DNA from: JAEULH01 sp963789785
GTDB taxonomy: Bacteria; Pseudomonadota; Alphaproteobacteria; Rhodospirillales; Defluviicoccaceae
Assembly (NCBI GenBank): GCA_963789785.1
Contig: CAWBNC010000031.1
Location: 109,548-173,547 of the forward strand
DNA length: 64,000 nucleotides
Direction: 5' to 3'
The notes below the pieces were generated by a model that did not search any database, had not been told where the DNA came from, and saw only the letters and a list, made by a program, of their open reading frames with translations. Below, piece after piece: positions 1 to 10,363 of the stretch (within the stretch, counting starts at the first letter, position 1; each line of letters begins with the position of its first letter). Both the position numbers and the translations under genes were made by a program.

Positions 1-192
1 GCCTTCGAGGCCACCGCCGAGCTGCACATCCATGGTCGCGCGGAGCCGGGGGCGACGGTTCGCCTGTTCGGACGCACGGTGCCGCTGCGCCCCGACGGCA
101 GCTTCTCCGTGGTTCACGTCCTGCCGCAGCAATCCCGCCAGCTGTCGATGCTGCTGGCCGCCGCGGCGGCGGAAGCGGACGGCTCGGCTTGA
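1..192 (+). CDS. C-terminal end of a DUF4912-like protein (partial)
   Basis: The frame is open from base 1 and stops with TGA at 190-192, so only the last 63 residues are present. It reads as a small beta-rich module with the pattern ELHIHGRAEPGATVRLFGR followed by PLRPDGSFS. That pattern is typical of the C-terminal part of DUF4912 proteins, which often sit directly before a GH57 enzyme. The next gene starts one base after this stop, so the two are probably co-transcribed. The function of DUF4912 proteins is not established; a role linked to glycan metabolism is inferred only from the neighbour. Confidence 0.6.
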   Translation, partial: AFEATAELHIHGRAEPGATVRLFGRTVPLRPDGSFSVVHVLPQQSRQLSMLLAAAAAEADGSA

Positions 193-193
193 G

Positions 194-1777
194 ATGAACC
201 GCGGCACCCTGGCGCTCGTACTCCACGCCCATCTTCCCTACGTCCGCCATCCCGAGTACGAGAGCTTCCTCGAAGAGCGCTGGCTGTTCGAGGCGATCAT
301 CGACACCTACGTGCCGCTGATCCGGGTGTGCGAAAAGCTTCTGGCCGACGGTGTTCCCGTTCGCCTGACGCTGTCGATCTCGCCGACGCTGCTGGCGATG
401 CTGGCCGATCCGCTGCTGCGCGAGCGCTTCGCCGCCCACCTTGCCAGACTTACCCGTCTTGGCGATCAGGAAATCCTGCGGACGCACGGCGATCCGCGCT
501 TGCTCGAAGTCGCGCGGATGTACCGGCGGCTGCTCCACGAGACCGAGGAGACCTTTGCCGCTCACTATGACGGCGACCTGATCGCGGCGTTTCGCAAGCT
601 TCAGGATGCCGGCGCGCTCGAAATCGCGACAGCGGCGGCGACCCATGGCTACCTGCCGATCCTGAAAACCAGCCCGGCGGCGGCGCGCGCCCAGCTTCAG
701 GTCGCGGCCGACAGCTACCGCCGGGCCTTCGGCCGGACGGTGCCGGGCTTCTGGCTGCCGGAATGCGGCTACTACCCAGGTGTGGAAGAGCTGGTCGCCG
801 ATGCCGGCGGCCGGTACTTTTTCGTCGACACCCACGGAATCCTGAACGCCGAGCCCCGGCCGCGCTACGGTTATGTCGCGCCGCTGGCGTGTCCCAACGG
901 CGTCGCCGCCTTCGGGCGCGATCCGGCGTCGTCGCGGCAGGTCTGGAGCGCCGGCGAAGGTTATCCCGGTGACCCGTGGTATCGCGACTTCTACCGCGAC
1001 ATCGGCTTCGACCTCGATTTCGAGACGATCAAACCGTACAGCCTCGACGGCCACACACGGATCTTCACCGGCTTCAAGTACCACCGCATCACCGGCGCGA
1101 CCGACGACAAGGAGCTCTACGAGCCGGCGCGGGCGACCGACCGGGTCGACGCCCATGCCGCGGACTTCGTCCACCGTCAGCTTGAGACGGTGGACCGGTT
1201 CGCGCCGGCGATGGACCGCCCGCCGGTCATCGTCGCCCTCTACGACGCCGAGCTGTTCGGCCATTGGTGGTTCGAGGGTCCGCAATGGATCGACCGGCTG
1301 ATCCGGCGCGTCGCGGCCGAGGACCGACTGGAGCTGGTGACGGCCAGCGACGATCTGGCCCGTCATCCCCAGCCGCAGGTGGCTCAGCCGTCGGCCTCGA
1401 GCTGGGGCGAGCGCGGCTACAGCGAGTTCTGGCTTAACCCGGGCAACGACTGGATCTACCGTCATCTGCACGACGCCGCGTTGCGCATGCACAACCTCGC
1501 CCGCACCCAAGCGGGCCTGGCCGTCGGCTCCCCAGCCGATCGCGCCCTTCGACAGGCCGCGCGCTCTCTGCTGCTGGCCCAGGCGTCTGACTGGCCGTTC
1601 ATCATGAAGACGGGCACGGCTGTTGAGTATGCCTACAATCGCATTCGCGACAATCTCGCCCGCTTCCACTTCCTCTGCGATTGCGCGGAGCGCGAGGATA
1701 TCGACCAGGCCCGCATCGCGGCGCTGGAGGCGATGGACGCGATCTTCCCGGACCTCGACTTCCGGATTTACGCCTGA
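194..1777 (+). CDS. GH57 family 1,4-alpha-glucan branching enzyme-like protein
   Basis: This 527-residue protein is a glycoside hydrolase family 57 member, most like the glycogen branching enzyme subgroup that makes alpha-1,6 branches in the cytoplasm. The GH57 blocks are visible in order: HAHLPYV at residues 11-17, WLPECGYYPG with the presumed nucleophile Glu190, and YDAELFGHWWFEG with the presumed acid/base Asp351. The C-terminal helical part (SDWPFIMKTGTAVEYA) matches the DUF1957 region of these enzymes. I chose the ATG at 194 because the protein then begins right at the first conserved strand; longer in-frame starts at 32 overlap the upstream gene and add unrelated sequence. Amylopullulanase-type activity cannot be excluded from sequence alone. 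Confidence 0.88.
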   Translation: MNRGTLALVLHAHLPYVRHPEYESFLEERWLFEAIIDTYVPLIRVCEKLLADGVPVRLTLSISPTLLAMLADPLLRERFAAHLARLTRLGDQEILRTHGDPRLLEVARMYRRLLHETEETFAAHYDGDLIAAFRKLQDAGALEIATAAATHGYLPILKTSPAAARAQLQVAADSYRRAFGRTVPGFWLPECGYYPGVEELVADAGGRYFFVDTHGILNAEPRPRYGYVAPLACPNGVAAFGRDPASSRQVWSAGEGYPGDPWYRDFYRDIGFDLDFETIKPYSLDGHTRIFTGFKYHRITGATDDKELYEPARATDRVDAHAADFVHRQLETVDRFAPAMDRPPVIVALYDAELFGHWWFEGPQWIDRLIRRVAAEDRLELVTASDDLARHPQPQVAQPSASSWGERGYSEFWLNPGNDWIYRHLHDAALRMHNLARTQAGLAVGSPADRALRQAARSLLLAQASDWPFIMKTGTAVEYAYNRIRDNLARFHFLCDCAEREDIDQARIAALEAMDAIFPDLDFRIYA

Positions 1778-1913
1778 GACCGCCATCGGCAACGGCGTGG
1801 CCTCGTCGGCAGCCGACTGGCGGGCGCGGAAGTTACGCAATATCTGATCGTAGGTAATCTCGCGCCCGAACCTTCGGCGCACAAGCCGTTCGACAGGTCG
1901 ACAGTAAGACATC

Positions 1914-3097
1914 ATGACCGTGAAACTATCGATCATGTCTGCGGCGCGGCCACGGATACGTGTCGCGTTCGCCGGCGCCTGCACACTGTTGCTGCTGGCG
2001 GGATGCGACACGCAAAGCCAGACTCCGCCAAAGGCGCCGCCGCCGCCGGCCGTTACGGTCGCTCCGGTGACGAAAAGCGAGATCAATCCCGTCTTCGAGT
2101 TCATCGGTCAGACCGAGGCGGTCGATACGGTCGAGCTGCGGGCGCGGGTCGAGGGCTTCCTGGTCAAGCGGGCCTTCGAGGAAGGCGACGACATCGATAA
2201 AGGCGCGCTCTTGTTCAGCATCGAGAAGGCGCCCTATGAAGCGGCCCTTGCCGCCGCCGACGCGGACGTGGCGCAGGCGCAGGCGACTTTGGCCCGCACG
2301 CAGAAGGATCTCGATCGCTCGAAGACCCTGTTCTCACGGGGGAATGTCAGCGCGAAAACGCGCGACGACGACCTCGCCGCCGAACGCGCAGCGACGGCGC
2401 AGGTCGCGGCGGCTGAAGCCCAACAACGCACGGCCCAGCTCAACCTCGGCTATACCGATATCTATGCGCCGTTTGCAGGAAGGATCGGCCGCTCCGCCTA
2501 CAGCGTCGGCAATCTTGTCGGGCCGAGCAGCGACGTGCTGGCGAGGCTGGTCAAGCTCGATCCGATTTACGCCGTGTTCAACGTCAGCGAGCAGCTCTAT
2601 CTCGATTACCAGAGCAAGGTCGCCAAAGACCAAGGCGGCGACCGGCGAAACCGGTTCCGCAGCCGGTTCCGCGGCTGCGTCTGGCGAACGATACGGAGTA
2701 CCCTCATGCCGGCCGGATCGAGTTCGTCGACAACCGGGTCGATCCGACGACCGGCACCATTGCCGTGCGCGCCGTCTTCCCCAATCCGGACAAGCTGCTC
2801 GTGCCCGGCCTCTTCGTCACCGTCGAGCTTAAGGCGCGCGACGCCAAGCCGGCGCTGCTGATCCCCCAGGCCGCGGTGCAGGAAGACCAGGCCGGGCGCT
2901 TCGTCCTTGTCGCGAAGCCCGACAACACCGCCGAAGTCCGGCGGATCGAGACCGGCGATCGCACCGGCACCTCCTGGCAGGTGACGAGCGGGCTCGGCGA
3001 GGGCGAACTGGTGGTCTACGAGGGAATTCAGAAGGTCCGCCCGGGCGCGCCCATTACGCCGGTGGTTCGGCCGCCAGAGCAGGCGCCGGCGGGATAG
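1914..3097 (+). CDS. RND efflux periplasmic adaptor (AcrA/MexA type), frameshifted near 2642
   Basis: This is the membrane-fusion adaptor of a tripartite RND pump, linking the inner-membrane pump of the next gene to an outer-membrane channel. The N-terminus has a lipoprotein signal with LLLAGC, the lipid-accepting Cys being residue 31 from the ATG at 1914 (24 from the ATG at 1935). A biotinyl/lipoyl-like half-motif, an alanine-rich coiled-coil hairpin and the segment TDIYAPFAGRIG follow. The frame breaks near 2642: after AKDQGGD the continuation PAKPVPQPVPRLRLAND lies one frame away and runs on to the stop at 3097. Adding a single C at about 2642 restores one ORF of about 395 codons, normal for the family. 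Either a real pseudogene or a sequence indel. No outer-membrane channel gene is in the window. Confidence 0.85.
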
Positions 3098-3099
3098 CC

Positions 3100-6000
3100 A
3101 TGATCAGCGCCTTCTTCATCGACCGGCCGAAGTTCGCCTTTGTCGTCTCGATCATCATCACCCTGGCCGGGCTGATCTCGCTGGCCACCCTGCCGATCGA
3201 TCAGTACCCCGATATCACCCCACCGGTGGTGCAGGTCACGGCGACCTATCCGGGCGCCAATGCCGGCGTCATCGAGTCGACCGTGGCGCAGCCGATCGAG
3301 GAGCAGGTCAACGGCGTCGACAACATGCTCTACATGGCCTCGCAGAGCGCCAACGATGGAACCTACAGTCTGAAGGTCACCTTCGCCGTCGGCACCGACC
3401 CCGACATCGCCCAGGTCAACGTGCAGAATCGGGTCGCCCTTGCCACGCCGCGGCTGCCCGAGGAGGTCAACCGTCAGGGAGTCTCTGTGCGCAAGCAGTC
3501 GACGAACCTGCTGCTGGTGGTCAACGTGCTGTCGCCGAAGGGCACGTTCGACAGCCTGTTTCTAAGCAATTACGCCAGCATCAACATGACCGACGCCCTG
3601 GCCCGCCTGCCCGGTGTCGGGCAGGTGACGATCTTCGGCGCGCGCGACTACGGGATGCGGATGTGGCTCGACGCCCAGCGCATGGCCAGCCTCGGTATCA
3701 CCACCAGCGACGTGGTCGCGGCAATCCGCGAACAGAACGTACAGGTCGCGCCGGGGCAGATTGGTGCGCCGCCGATCGATGGCGAGCAGCAATTCCAGTA
3801 CACGATTCGCACCCAGGGCCGCCTGGTGGACGTGGACGCCTTCCGCAAGATCATCATCCGCGCCAATCCGGACGGCTCCAGCGTCCGGGTCGGCGAGATC
3901 GCCCGCGTCGAACTGGGCGCGCAGAGCTATGCCTCGTTCGGCCAGCTCGATGGCCAGCCGTCGGCCAACATCGGCATCTATCAGCTTCCGGGCTCGAACG
4001 CTCTCGAAGTCGCCCGCGGCGTCCAGGGCGAGATCGACCGCCTGTCGCAGACCTTCCCCAACGATCTGCAAGCACGGATTCTCTACGACACGACACGCTT
4101 CATCACCGCGTCCGTGAAAGATGTCGCATTGACGTTCGCGATCGCCATCAGCCTGGTGGTCTTCGTCGTCTTCGTCTTTCTCCAGGACTGGCGGATGACG
4201 CTGATCCCGTTCGTCGCCATTCCGGTGTCGCTGATTGGCGCCTTTGCCGCGCTCGCCGCGCTCGGCTTCACCATCAACACCATCACCCTGTTCGGCCTGA
4301 TCCTGGCCATTGGCATCGTCGTCGACGACGCGATCATCGTCGTCGAAAACGTCCAGCGAAAGCTCACCGAGGGCCTGCCGCCGCACGAAGCGACCCTTCG
4401 GGCGATGCGCGAAGTGACCGGCCCGATCATCGCCACGTCGCTGGTGCTGCTCGCCGTCTTCATCCCGGTCGGGTTCCTGCCTGGCATCACCGGACGGGTC
4501 TATCAGCAGTTCGCCCTGACCATCGCCGCCGCCGTGGCGTTCTCCACCATCAATGCCCTGACCCTGAGCCCGGCGCTGTGCGTGTCGTTCCTGCGTCCGC
4601 ACAGCCATCGCGTCGGTCCGCTCTTTCGCGGCTTCAACTGGGTCTTCGATCGCGCGCTCGGCGGTTACGTCCGCTCGGTCGGCGTTCTTCTTCGTCACAT
4701 CCTGCTGGTGCTCGTGGCCTTTTGCGGACTGCTCGTCCTGACCTATCTGGGCTTTGTCCGCCTTCCGACGGCTTTCCTGCCGGAGGAGGACCAGGGATAC
4801 TTCTTCGTCAACGTCCAGTTGCCGCCCGCCGCATCGCTGGGCCGGACCAGCGAGGCGCTCGACCACGTCCGCGAGATCCTCGCCGCCACCCCCGGGATCG
4901 CCCACGTGGTGACCATCGGCGGATTCAATTTCCTCGCCGGTTCGGCAGCGCCCAACAGCGGGGTGATGTTCGCGGTTCTCGAGCCCTGGTTCGAGCGGAC
5001 GGCGCCGGAGCTTCAGGTCAGCGGCATCCTTAACCGCTTGCGCGGGCAACTCTTCGCCATTCCCGAGGCGAACGTCATTGCGTTCAATCCGCCCTCCATC
5101 CGCGGCCTCGGGACCGTCGGCGGCTTCGACTTCCAGCTCCAGGACCGGCGCGGCGGCAGCCCGCAGGATCTCGCCGCGGCGCTGCGCGGGCTTGTTTTCG
5201 AGGCCAACCAGGATCCCGTGTTGAGCAATGTCTTCAGCACGTTCCAGGCCGACGTGCCGCAGATCTGGCTCGATATCGACCGGGAAAAGGCGAAGCGTCA
5301 GGGCGTCGCCTTGAGCGAAATCTTCACGACCCTGCAGGCCCAGCTCGGCTCATTCTACGTCAACGACTTCAACAAGTTCGGCCGTGTCTACAAGGTCATG
5401 ATCGAGGCCGACCGGGATTATCGCCAGCGTCCGGATGACATTCTGCGCCTCTATGTCCGCAACGGCCGTGGCGAGATGGTGCCGCTCAGGACCCTCGCGA
5501 CAATCTCGCCGACCCTCGGACCGGAGACCCTGCGCCGCTACAACCTCTTCCGCGCGGCACAGGTGAACGGCTCGGCGGCGCCCGGGTCCAGCTCCGGCGA
5601 TGCGATCGCGGCCATGGAACGGGTCGCCGCCCGGGTTCTTCCCGACGGTTTCGCCTTCGAATGGTCGGGAGTGACTCTGCAGGAACTGTCGGCGGGGAAG
5701 ACGGCGCCGATCCTGTTCGCGCTGGCGATCGTCTTCGCCTATCTGTTTCTGGTCGCCCAGTACGAGAGCTGGTCGGTCCCGTTCGCGGTCGTGCTCTCGG
5801 TGCCCCTGGCGGCGCTGGGCGCTCTCGCCGGGCTGTTCATTGCGGGACTGAGCAACGACATGTACGCCCAGATCGGCATGGTTCTGCTGATCGGACTGGC
5901 GTGCAAGAATGCGATCCTTATTGTCGAGTTCGCCAAGGTCAACCACGAGGCCGGACAAACCATTCATGAGGCTGCGCTCACGGCCGCGCGACTGCGTTTC

Positions 6001-6246
6001 CGGGCGATCATGATGACCGCTTTCTCATTCATTCTCGGCGTAATGCCGCTGCTGTTCGCAACCGGCGCCGGAGCCGCCGCCCGGCGGGCGCTGGGGACCA
6101 CGGTGTTCTCGGGTATGCTCGCCGCGGCCATCGTCGGAACGCTGCTCGCGCCGGTCTTGTTCGCCGCGATCCAGAGTGCGGTGGAGCGAACATCGCGGCG
6201 GCGATCCCACCCGGATGCGCCTGATGCGCCAGTCGGCGAGACGTGA
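3100..6246 (+). CDS. RND multidrug efflux pump, inner-membrane permease (HAE1 family)
   Basis: The 1048-residue protein has the full length and start (MISAFFIDRPKFAFVVSI) of AcrB/MexB/AdeB pumps. It exports hydrophobic compounds from the inner membrane and periplasm using the proton gradient. The paired aspartates of the proton relay in TM4 are present in GIVVDDAIIVVEN (Asp409 and Asp410). The two periplasmic porter/docking halves follow, with the second TM block near residues 865-1030 containing GLACKNAILIVEFAK. It starts 2 bases after the adaptor stop, so both form one transcription unit. Substrate range cannot be told from sequence. Confidence 0.95.
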   Translation: MISAFFIDRPKFAFVVSIIITLAGLISLATLPIDQYPDITPPVVQVTATYPGANAGVIESTVAQPIEEQVNGVDNMLYMASQSANDGTYSLKVTFAVGTDPDIAQVNVQNRVALATPRLPEEVNRQGVSVRKQSTNLLLVVNVLSPKGTFDSLFLSNYASINMTDALARLPGVGQVTIFGARDYGMRMWLDAQRMASLGITTSDVVAAIREQNVQVAPGQIGAPPIDGEQQFQYTIRTQGRLVDVDAFRKIIIRANPDGSSVRVGEIARVELGAQSYASFGQLDGQPSANIGIYQLPGSNALEVARGVQGEIDRLSQTFPNDLQARILYDTTRFITASVKDVALTFAIAISLVVFVVFVFLQDWRMTLIPFVAIPVSLIGAFAALAALGFTINTITLFGLILAIGIVVDDAIIVVENVQRKLTEGLPPHEATLRAMREVTGPIIATSLVLLAVFIPVGFLPGITGRVYQQFALTIAAAVAFSTINALTLSPALCVSFLRPHSHRVGPLFRGFNWVFDRALGGYVRSVGVLLRHILLVLVAFCGLLVLTYLGFVRLPTAFLPEEDQGYFFVNVQLPPAASLGRTSEALDHVREILAATPGIAHVVTIGGFNFLAGSAAPNSGVMFAVLEPWFERTAPELQVSGILNRLRGQLFAIPEANVIAFNPPSIRGLGTVGGFDFQLQDRRGGSPQDLAAALRGLVFEANQDPVLSNVFSTFQADVPQIWLDIDREKAKRQGVALSEIFTTLQAQLGSFYVNDFNKFGRVYKVMIEADRDYRQRPDDILRLYVRNGRGEMVPLRTLATISPTLGPETLRRYNLFRAAQVNGSAAPGSSSGDAIAAMERVAARVLPDGFAFEWSGVTLQELSAGKTAPILFALAIVFAYLFLVAQYESWSVPFAVVLSVPLAALGALAGLFIAGLSNDMYAQIGMVLLIGLACKNAILIVEFAKVNHEAGQTIHEAALTAARLRFRAIMMTAFSFILGVMPLLFATGAGAAARRALGTTVFSGMLAAAIVGTLLAPVLFAAIQSAVERTSRRRSHPDAPDAPVGET

Positions 6247-6261
6247 GCGGCGGCCGCGTCA

Positions 6262-8892
6262 ATGGCTGTCCAGGTTGTTGAAGCCCGAGACCCACCCGGT
6301 GGCGCGGGCGGGGGCGACGACACCGGGTCCAGCGATGAGCGCTTTGCCCGGCTGAAGCGGTTCGGTCCGCCGGCCGCGGCGGCGCTGGTCTTCGCCCTGA
6401 CGCTGTCCGCGATCGACCGTCTGCTCGGCCACCTTAACTACCACATCGTGATGGCCGACCTGCGCGCCCTGCCGGCATCGGCAATGGCGCTCGCGATCGC
6501 CTTTACCGCCGGGAGCTTCCTCTGCCTGACCGGCTACGACTGGTCGGCGGTTCGCTATATCGGCAAGAGACTGCCCTATCACCGGATCGCTCTCGGATCC
6601 TTCGCCGGCTACGCCATCTCCAACACGATCGGCTTCAGCCTGCTCTCCGGGCCATCGGTGCGCTACCGGATCTACGCCGCCGCCGGGCTCGAGGCGGTCG
6701 ATGTGGCGCGGGTCGCTGTCGTATCCGGGCTAGCGTTCCACGTCGGAGTCTCGGCGGTGGCTGGCTTCGCCATGACGCTGCGTCCGCACGCCATCGCTGC
6801 GATCATCGCGGTTCCGGCGCCGGCCTTGCGGACGCTGGGGCTGGTCATGTTGTTCGCCGTCGCGGCCCTGATCGCCTTCGTCTTTATCCGCCGCCGGCCG
6901 TTGCGGCTATGGCGATGGACGGTCGAGCTGCCCAGCGGTCCGCTGGTCATGGGTCAGCTCGTCCTGTCGGTGATCGAGATCGCCTCCGCCGGCTCGGTGC
7001 TGTTCGTCCTGCTGCCGACCGGCGATATCACCTGGTTCGCGTTCATCACCTTCTACTGTCTGGCCATCGTCGCCGGGGTGCTCAGCCACGTGCCCGGCGG
7101 CTTCGGCGTATTCGAAAGCGTAATGCTGTTCCTCCTTGCCGGTTCGGTGCCGGCGGAAACGACGACGGCGGCGCTTGTTGCCTATCGCTCCATCTACAAT
7201 CTCTTTCCACTTCTGCTCGCCGCGATACTCCTCGCCGCCGACGAAGCGATCCGCAAGGTGGCGCCGGCGCTGGAGGCGGCGCGCCAGATCGGCGCCTGGA
7301 GCACGCGCCTCATCCCGACAATCATGGGCACGGTCGTCTTCATTGCCGGCGCCGTCATGATCGCCTCGTCGGCGACGCCGGCGGTGCCGCGACGGATGGT
7401 ATTCCTTTCAAACACAGTGCCCCTGTCGCTGGTCGAGACGGCGCATTTTCTGTCCAGCATTGCCGGCTTTCTCCTGCTCATTCTCTCGCGCGGGCTGTTT
7501 CGCCGTCTCAACGGCGCCTACTGGCTGGCCCTGTTCATGCTGCCGGTCGCCGCGGCGACGTCCTTCGCCAAGGGTTGGGACTACGAGGAAGCAACCCTCA
7601 TGATGGTGGTGCTCGTCGCGCTGCTGCCGTGCCGCCGCGAGTTCTACCGGCAGACGTCGCTCCTCGATGCGCCGTTCACCTGGGGCTGGCTGCTCGCCAT
7701 CGCCGCCGTCGTTGGGTCGATGGTCTGGCTCATCACCTTTTCCTACAAGCACGTCGACTACGCCGAAAACCTCTGGTGGGAGTTTGCATTCAAGGATGAC
7801 GCGCCCCGCTCTCTCCGGGCGCTCCTGGCCGTGCTTCTGGCCGGCACCGCCGCCGGCCTCGCCCGCCTGCTTCGCCCACCGCGCCACGCGCCCGATCTTC
7901 CCGTCAAGGCGGAGATCGCGCGTGCCGGCGCGATCATCGCGGCGCAGGACCGGACCTACGCCAACCTGGCGCTGCTGGGTGACAAGGCATTGCTTTTCAG
8001 CGAATCCGGCGATGCCTTCATCATGTATGGCGTCCGCGCACGAAGTTGGGTGGCCATGGGTGATCCGGTCGGCCCGCAGCAATCGTGGGCCGATCTGGCC
8101 TGGACCTTCCGCGAGCTCGCCGATCGCGTCGGGGCCCGCATCGCCTTCTATCAGGCGTCACCCGAGGCGCTGCCGCTCTATCTCGATCTCGGTCTCGTGC
8201 CGCTGAAGATTGGAGAGGAGGCGATCATCGATCTCACCGCCTTCTCCCTGCAGGGCCGCAGGCGGCGGGAGGACCGCAATGTCCTCAGCCGCGGCGAGCG
8301 CGAGGGGCTCGACATGGAGGTGCTGCCGACCGGCGCCGCGACGCCGCTGCTGGCGGAGTTGGAGGCGATTTCCGATGACTGGCTGCAGACCAAGAACACG
8401 CGCGAGAAGCGGTTTGCCCTGGGAGCGTTCTCCGCCGCCATCGTCGAGCGCTCACCGGTTGCCGTCGCCCGCCTGCACGGCCGGGCGGTCGCCTTCGCCT
8501 CCCTGATGACGACGCCGACAAAAGCGGAAGCCTCGATCGACCTGATGCGCTACAGCAGCGAGGCGCCCCGCTACACGATGCAGTTCCTTTTTCTGCGGCT
8601 GATGCTGCACCTTAAAGAGGCCGGATTTGCAACATTCACTCTTGGCATGGCGCCCATGTCGGGGATGGAGGGCCATCCGCTCGCGCCGGTGTGGCACAAG
8701 GTCGGCAGATTCCTTTTTCAGCACGGCGAGCACTTCTACAACTTCCAGGGCCTGCGCGGGTTCAAGGACAAGTTCGACCCCGTCTGGCAGCCGCGCTACC
8801 TCGCCGCTCCCGGCGGACTGAGCCCGCTGATCGTCATGACGGATGTCGGCGCTCTGGTCGGCGGCGGTTTCAAGGGCATGATCGCGCGATGA
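6262..8892 (+). CDS. mprF: MprF/LpiA: lysylphosphatidylglycerol synthase and flippase
   Basis: This 876-residue protein joins an N-terminal multi-pass flippase domain (about residues 30-500, with SHVPGGFGVFESVML) to a cytoplasmic aminoacyl-tRNA transferase domain of the DUF2156 type (about 540-870, with TLGMAPMSG and the terminal FKDKFDPVWQPRYLA). MprF moves lysine (or another amino acid) from tRNA to phosphatidylglycerol and flips the product outward, lowering the negative charge of the membrane. In Agrobacterium and Rhizobium the homologue is LpiA and forms an operon with acvB, exactly as here: the ATG of the next gene overlaps this TGA. It begins 15 bases after the RND pump gene and may share its transcript. 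Confidence 0.93.
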   Translation: MAVQVVEARDPPGGAGGGDDTGSSDERFARLKRFGPPAAAALVFALTLSAIDRLLGHLNYHIVMADLRALPASAMALAIAFTAGSFLCLTGYDWSAVRYIGKRLPYHRIALGSFAGYAISNTIGFSLLSGPSVRYRIYAAAGLEAVDVARVAVVSGLAFHVGVSAVAGFAMTLRPHAIAAIIAVPAPALRTLGLVMLFAVAALIAFVFIRRRPLRLWRWTVELPSGPLVMGQLVLSVIEIASAGSVLFVLLPTGDITWFAFITFYCLAIVAGVLSHVPGGFGVFESVMLFLLAGSVPAETTTAALVAYRSIYNLFPLLLAAILLAADEAIRKVAPALEAARQIGAWSTRLIPTIMGTVVFIAGAVMIASSATPAVPRRMVFLSNTVPLSLVETAHFLSSIAGFLLLILSRGLFRRLNGAYWLALFMLPVAAATSFAKGWDYEEATLMMVVLVALLPCRREFYRQTSLLDAPFTWGWLLAIAAVVGSMVWLITFSYKHVDYAENLWWEFAFKDDAPRSLRALLAVLLAGTAAGLARLLRPPRHAPDLPVKAEIARAGAIIAAQDRTYANLALLGDKALLFSESGDAFIMYGVRARSWVAMGDPVGPQQSWADLAWTFRELADRVGARIAFYQASPEALPLYLDLGLVPLKIGEEAIIDLTAFSLQGRRRREDRNVLSRGEREGLDMEVLPTGAATPLLAELEAISDDWLQTKNTREKRFALGAFSAAIVERSPVAVARLHGRAVAFASLMTTPTKAEASIDLMRYSSEAPRYTMQFLFLRLMLHLKEAGFATFTLGMAPMSGMEGHPLAPVWHKVGRFLFQHGEHFYNFQGLRGFKDKFDPVWQPRYLAAPGGLSPLIVMTDVGALVGGGFKGMIAR

Positions 8893-10363
8893 CAAGGGCG
8901 TCTACGCTCGCGGCTGTCCTCTCGCTGATCCTGATGCTGATCGTGATCTTCAACGTGGTCATATCGCCGCCGGAGACGAAGCCCGTCAGTATCAGCGGCC
9001 ATCCTGCGCTCGCACCGGCCCATGTCCTTGCGCCACCAGTGCCGGCGCGTGGCGCCGTCGTGATGTTCTCCGACCGGCAGGGCTGGAACGCGGCGATGGA
9101 TGCGGCGGCCAAGGCCATCGCCGAGGCCGGCGAAATCGTCGTCGGTTTCGATACGCCGCGAGTGCTTGTCGAAGCAGCGCGAACCCCGGATGGATGCCTC
9201 GACCTGTCCGAGGCCATCGCCGACGCGACGGCCGACGCACGTTCGCGGCGGCGAGGAGGATGGGACGGCAGGGCGGCCCGGCATTGCGCCGGTTCTGGCG
9301 GGAACGGGAGACGGCGCAACCCTGGCCTATGCCATCCTCGCCCAGTCGCCGCAGGGTCGGTTCGCGGGCGTCGTCCCGGTCTCGTTCACCGGCGATCTGG
9401 CAAGCGCCGCACCGCTGTGCGCCGGCGCCCCGAGCGAGCCGGCGGGGACAGGCGTTTTCCATTACCGGCCGGCGACAATGCTGCCGGGCTGGCTCGCGAT
9501 CGTCAGCGAACATCCGGACGCATCGAGGATCGCTGCCTATGCCGCGGCTGCCGGAGCCGCGGTCATTGCCGTGCCCGGCAACTTCGACTTCCCGGCCTCT
9601 GTCATCACCGTCCTGGCGCAAGCGCACGAGCCGGCAGACGTTTCCGACGACGGCGGCGTCGGCGCATTGCCTCTCGTGCCCCTGCCGGTGGATAAGCCCG
9701 GCGGGTTAGATGGCCGTCATCTATTCCGGCGACGGCGGCTGGCGCGATGCCGACAAGCGGCTCGGCGAGGCGCTGCAGTTGGACGGTGTGCCCGTCGTCG
9801 GCGTCGACAGCCTGCGCTACTTCTGGCGCGAAAAAACGCCCGAGCAGGTGGCGGCGGACCTGGCGATGATTCTGGGCTACTACCCGCAGCTCTGGGGCAC
9901 GCCAAAGGTGATCCTCATCGGCTATTCGTTCGGCGCCGATGTTCTCCCGTTCGCCGTCAACAGGCAGACGCCCGCGGCGCGAACGAGCATCGTCCAGATA
10001 TCGCTCCTCGGGCTCGCCGAACGCGCCGACTTCGCAATCCAGATCGCCGGCTGGCTGGGGGCGGGGCCAAGCGATGCCGCGCTTCCCGTCCTGCCCGAAA
10101 TCGCCCGCCTCGATCTCTCCCGCGTGCAGTGCTTTTACGGTCAGGAAGAGGAGGACAGCCTCTGCCCGACCCAGGCCCTGTCCGGCGCCGAGGTCATCGC
10201 CATGCCGGGCGGTCATCATTTCGACGGTGAATACGAGAAGATCGCGAAACGCATCATCGACGGCGCCCGAAGCCGATCCGGGTGCCGTCGCTTCAGGTGC
10301 CGGATTGGCGGCGGTGCACTGAGAAAGGGAGGGGATTTCGCGGCGGGAGGACGCTTTGCTTAG
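8889..10363 (+). CDS. acvB: AcvB/VirJ-family protein (Lys-PG hydrolase), two frameshifts
   Basis: The gene overlaps mprF by ATGA and encodes an AcvB/VirJ-type periplasmic alpha/beta hydrolase, which in Agrobacterium hydrolyses lysyl-phosphatidylglycerol and so balances the mprF product. An N-terminal signal anchor (LAAVLSLILMLIVIFNVV) is clear. The reading frame changes twice: between about 9235 and 9285, before the GTGDGATLAYA segment, and at about 9709, where removing one G joins PGGL to MAVIYSGDGGWRD. The third segment has the nucleophile-elbow motif GYSFGAD and a late His in GGHHFDG, as expected for a hydrolase. The stop (10361-10363) overlaps the stop of the convergent gene. The frameshifts may be real or sequence errors; identification as AcvB is firm. 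Confidence 0.85.

Noticed and set aside
3562..5049. Long antisense ORF (495 codons) opposite the RND pump gene
   Set aside because: It is rich in Arg, Gly, Asp and His with no fold-like pattern and lies exactly opposite a conserved gene; such ORFs arise from high GC at third positions.
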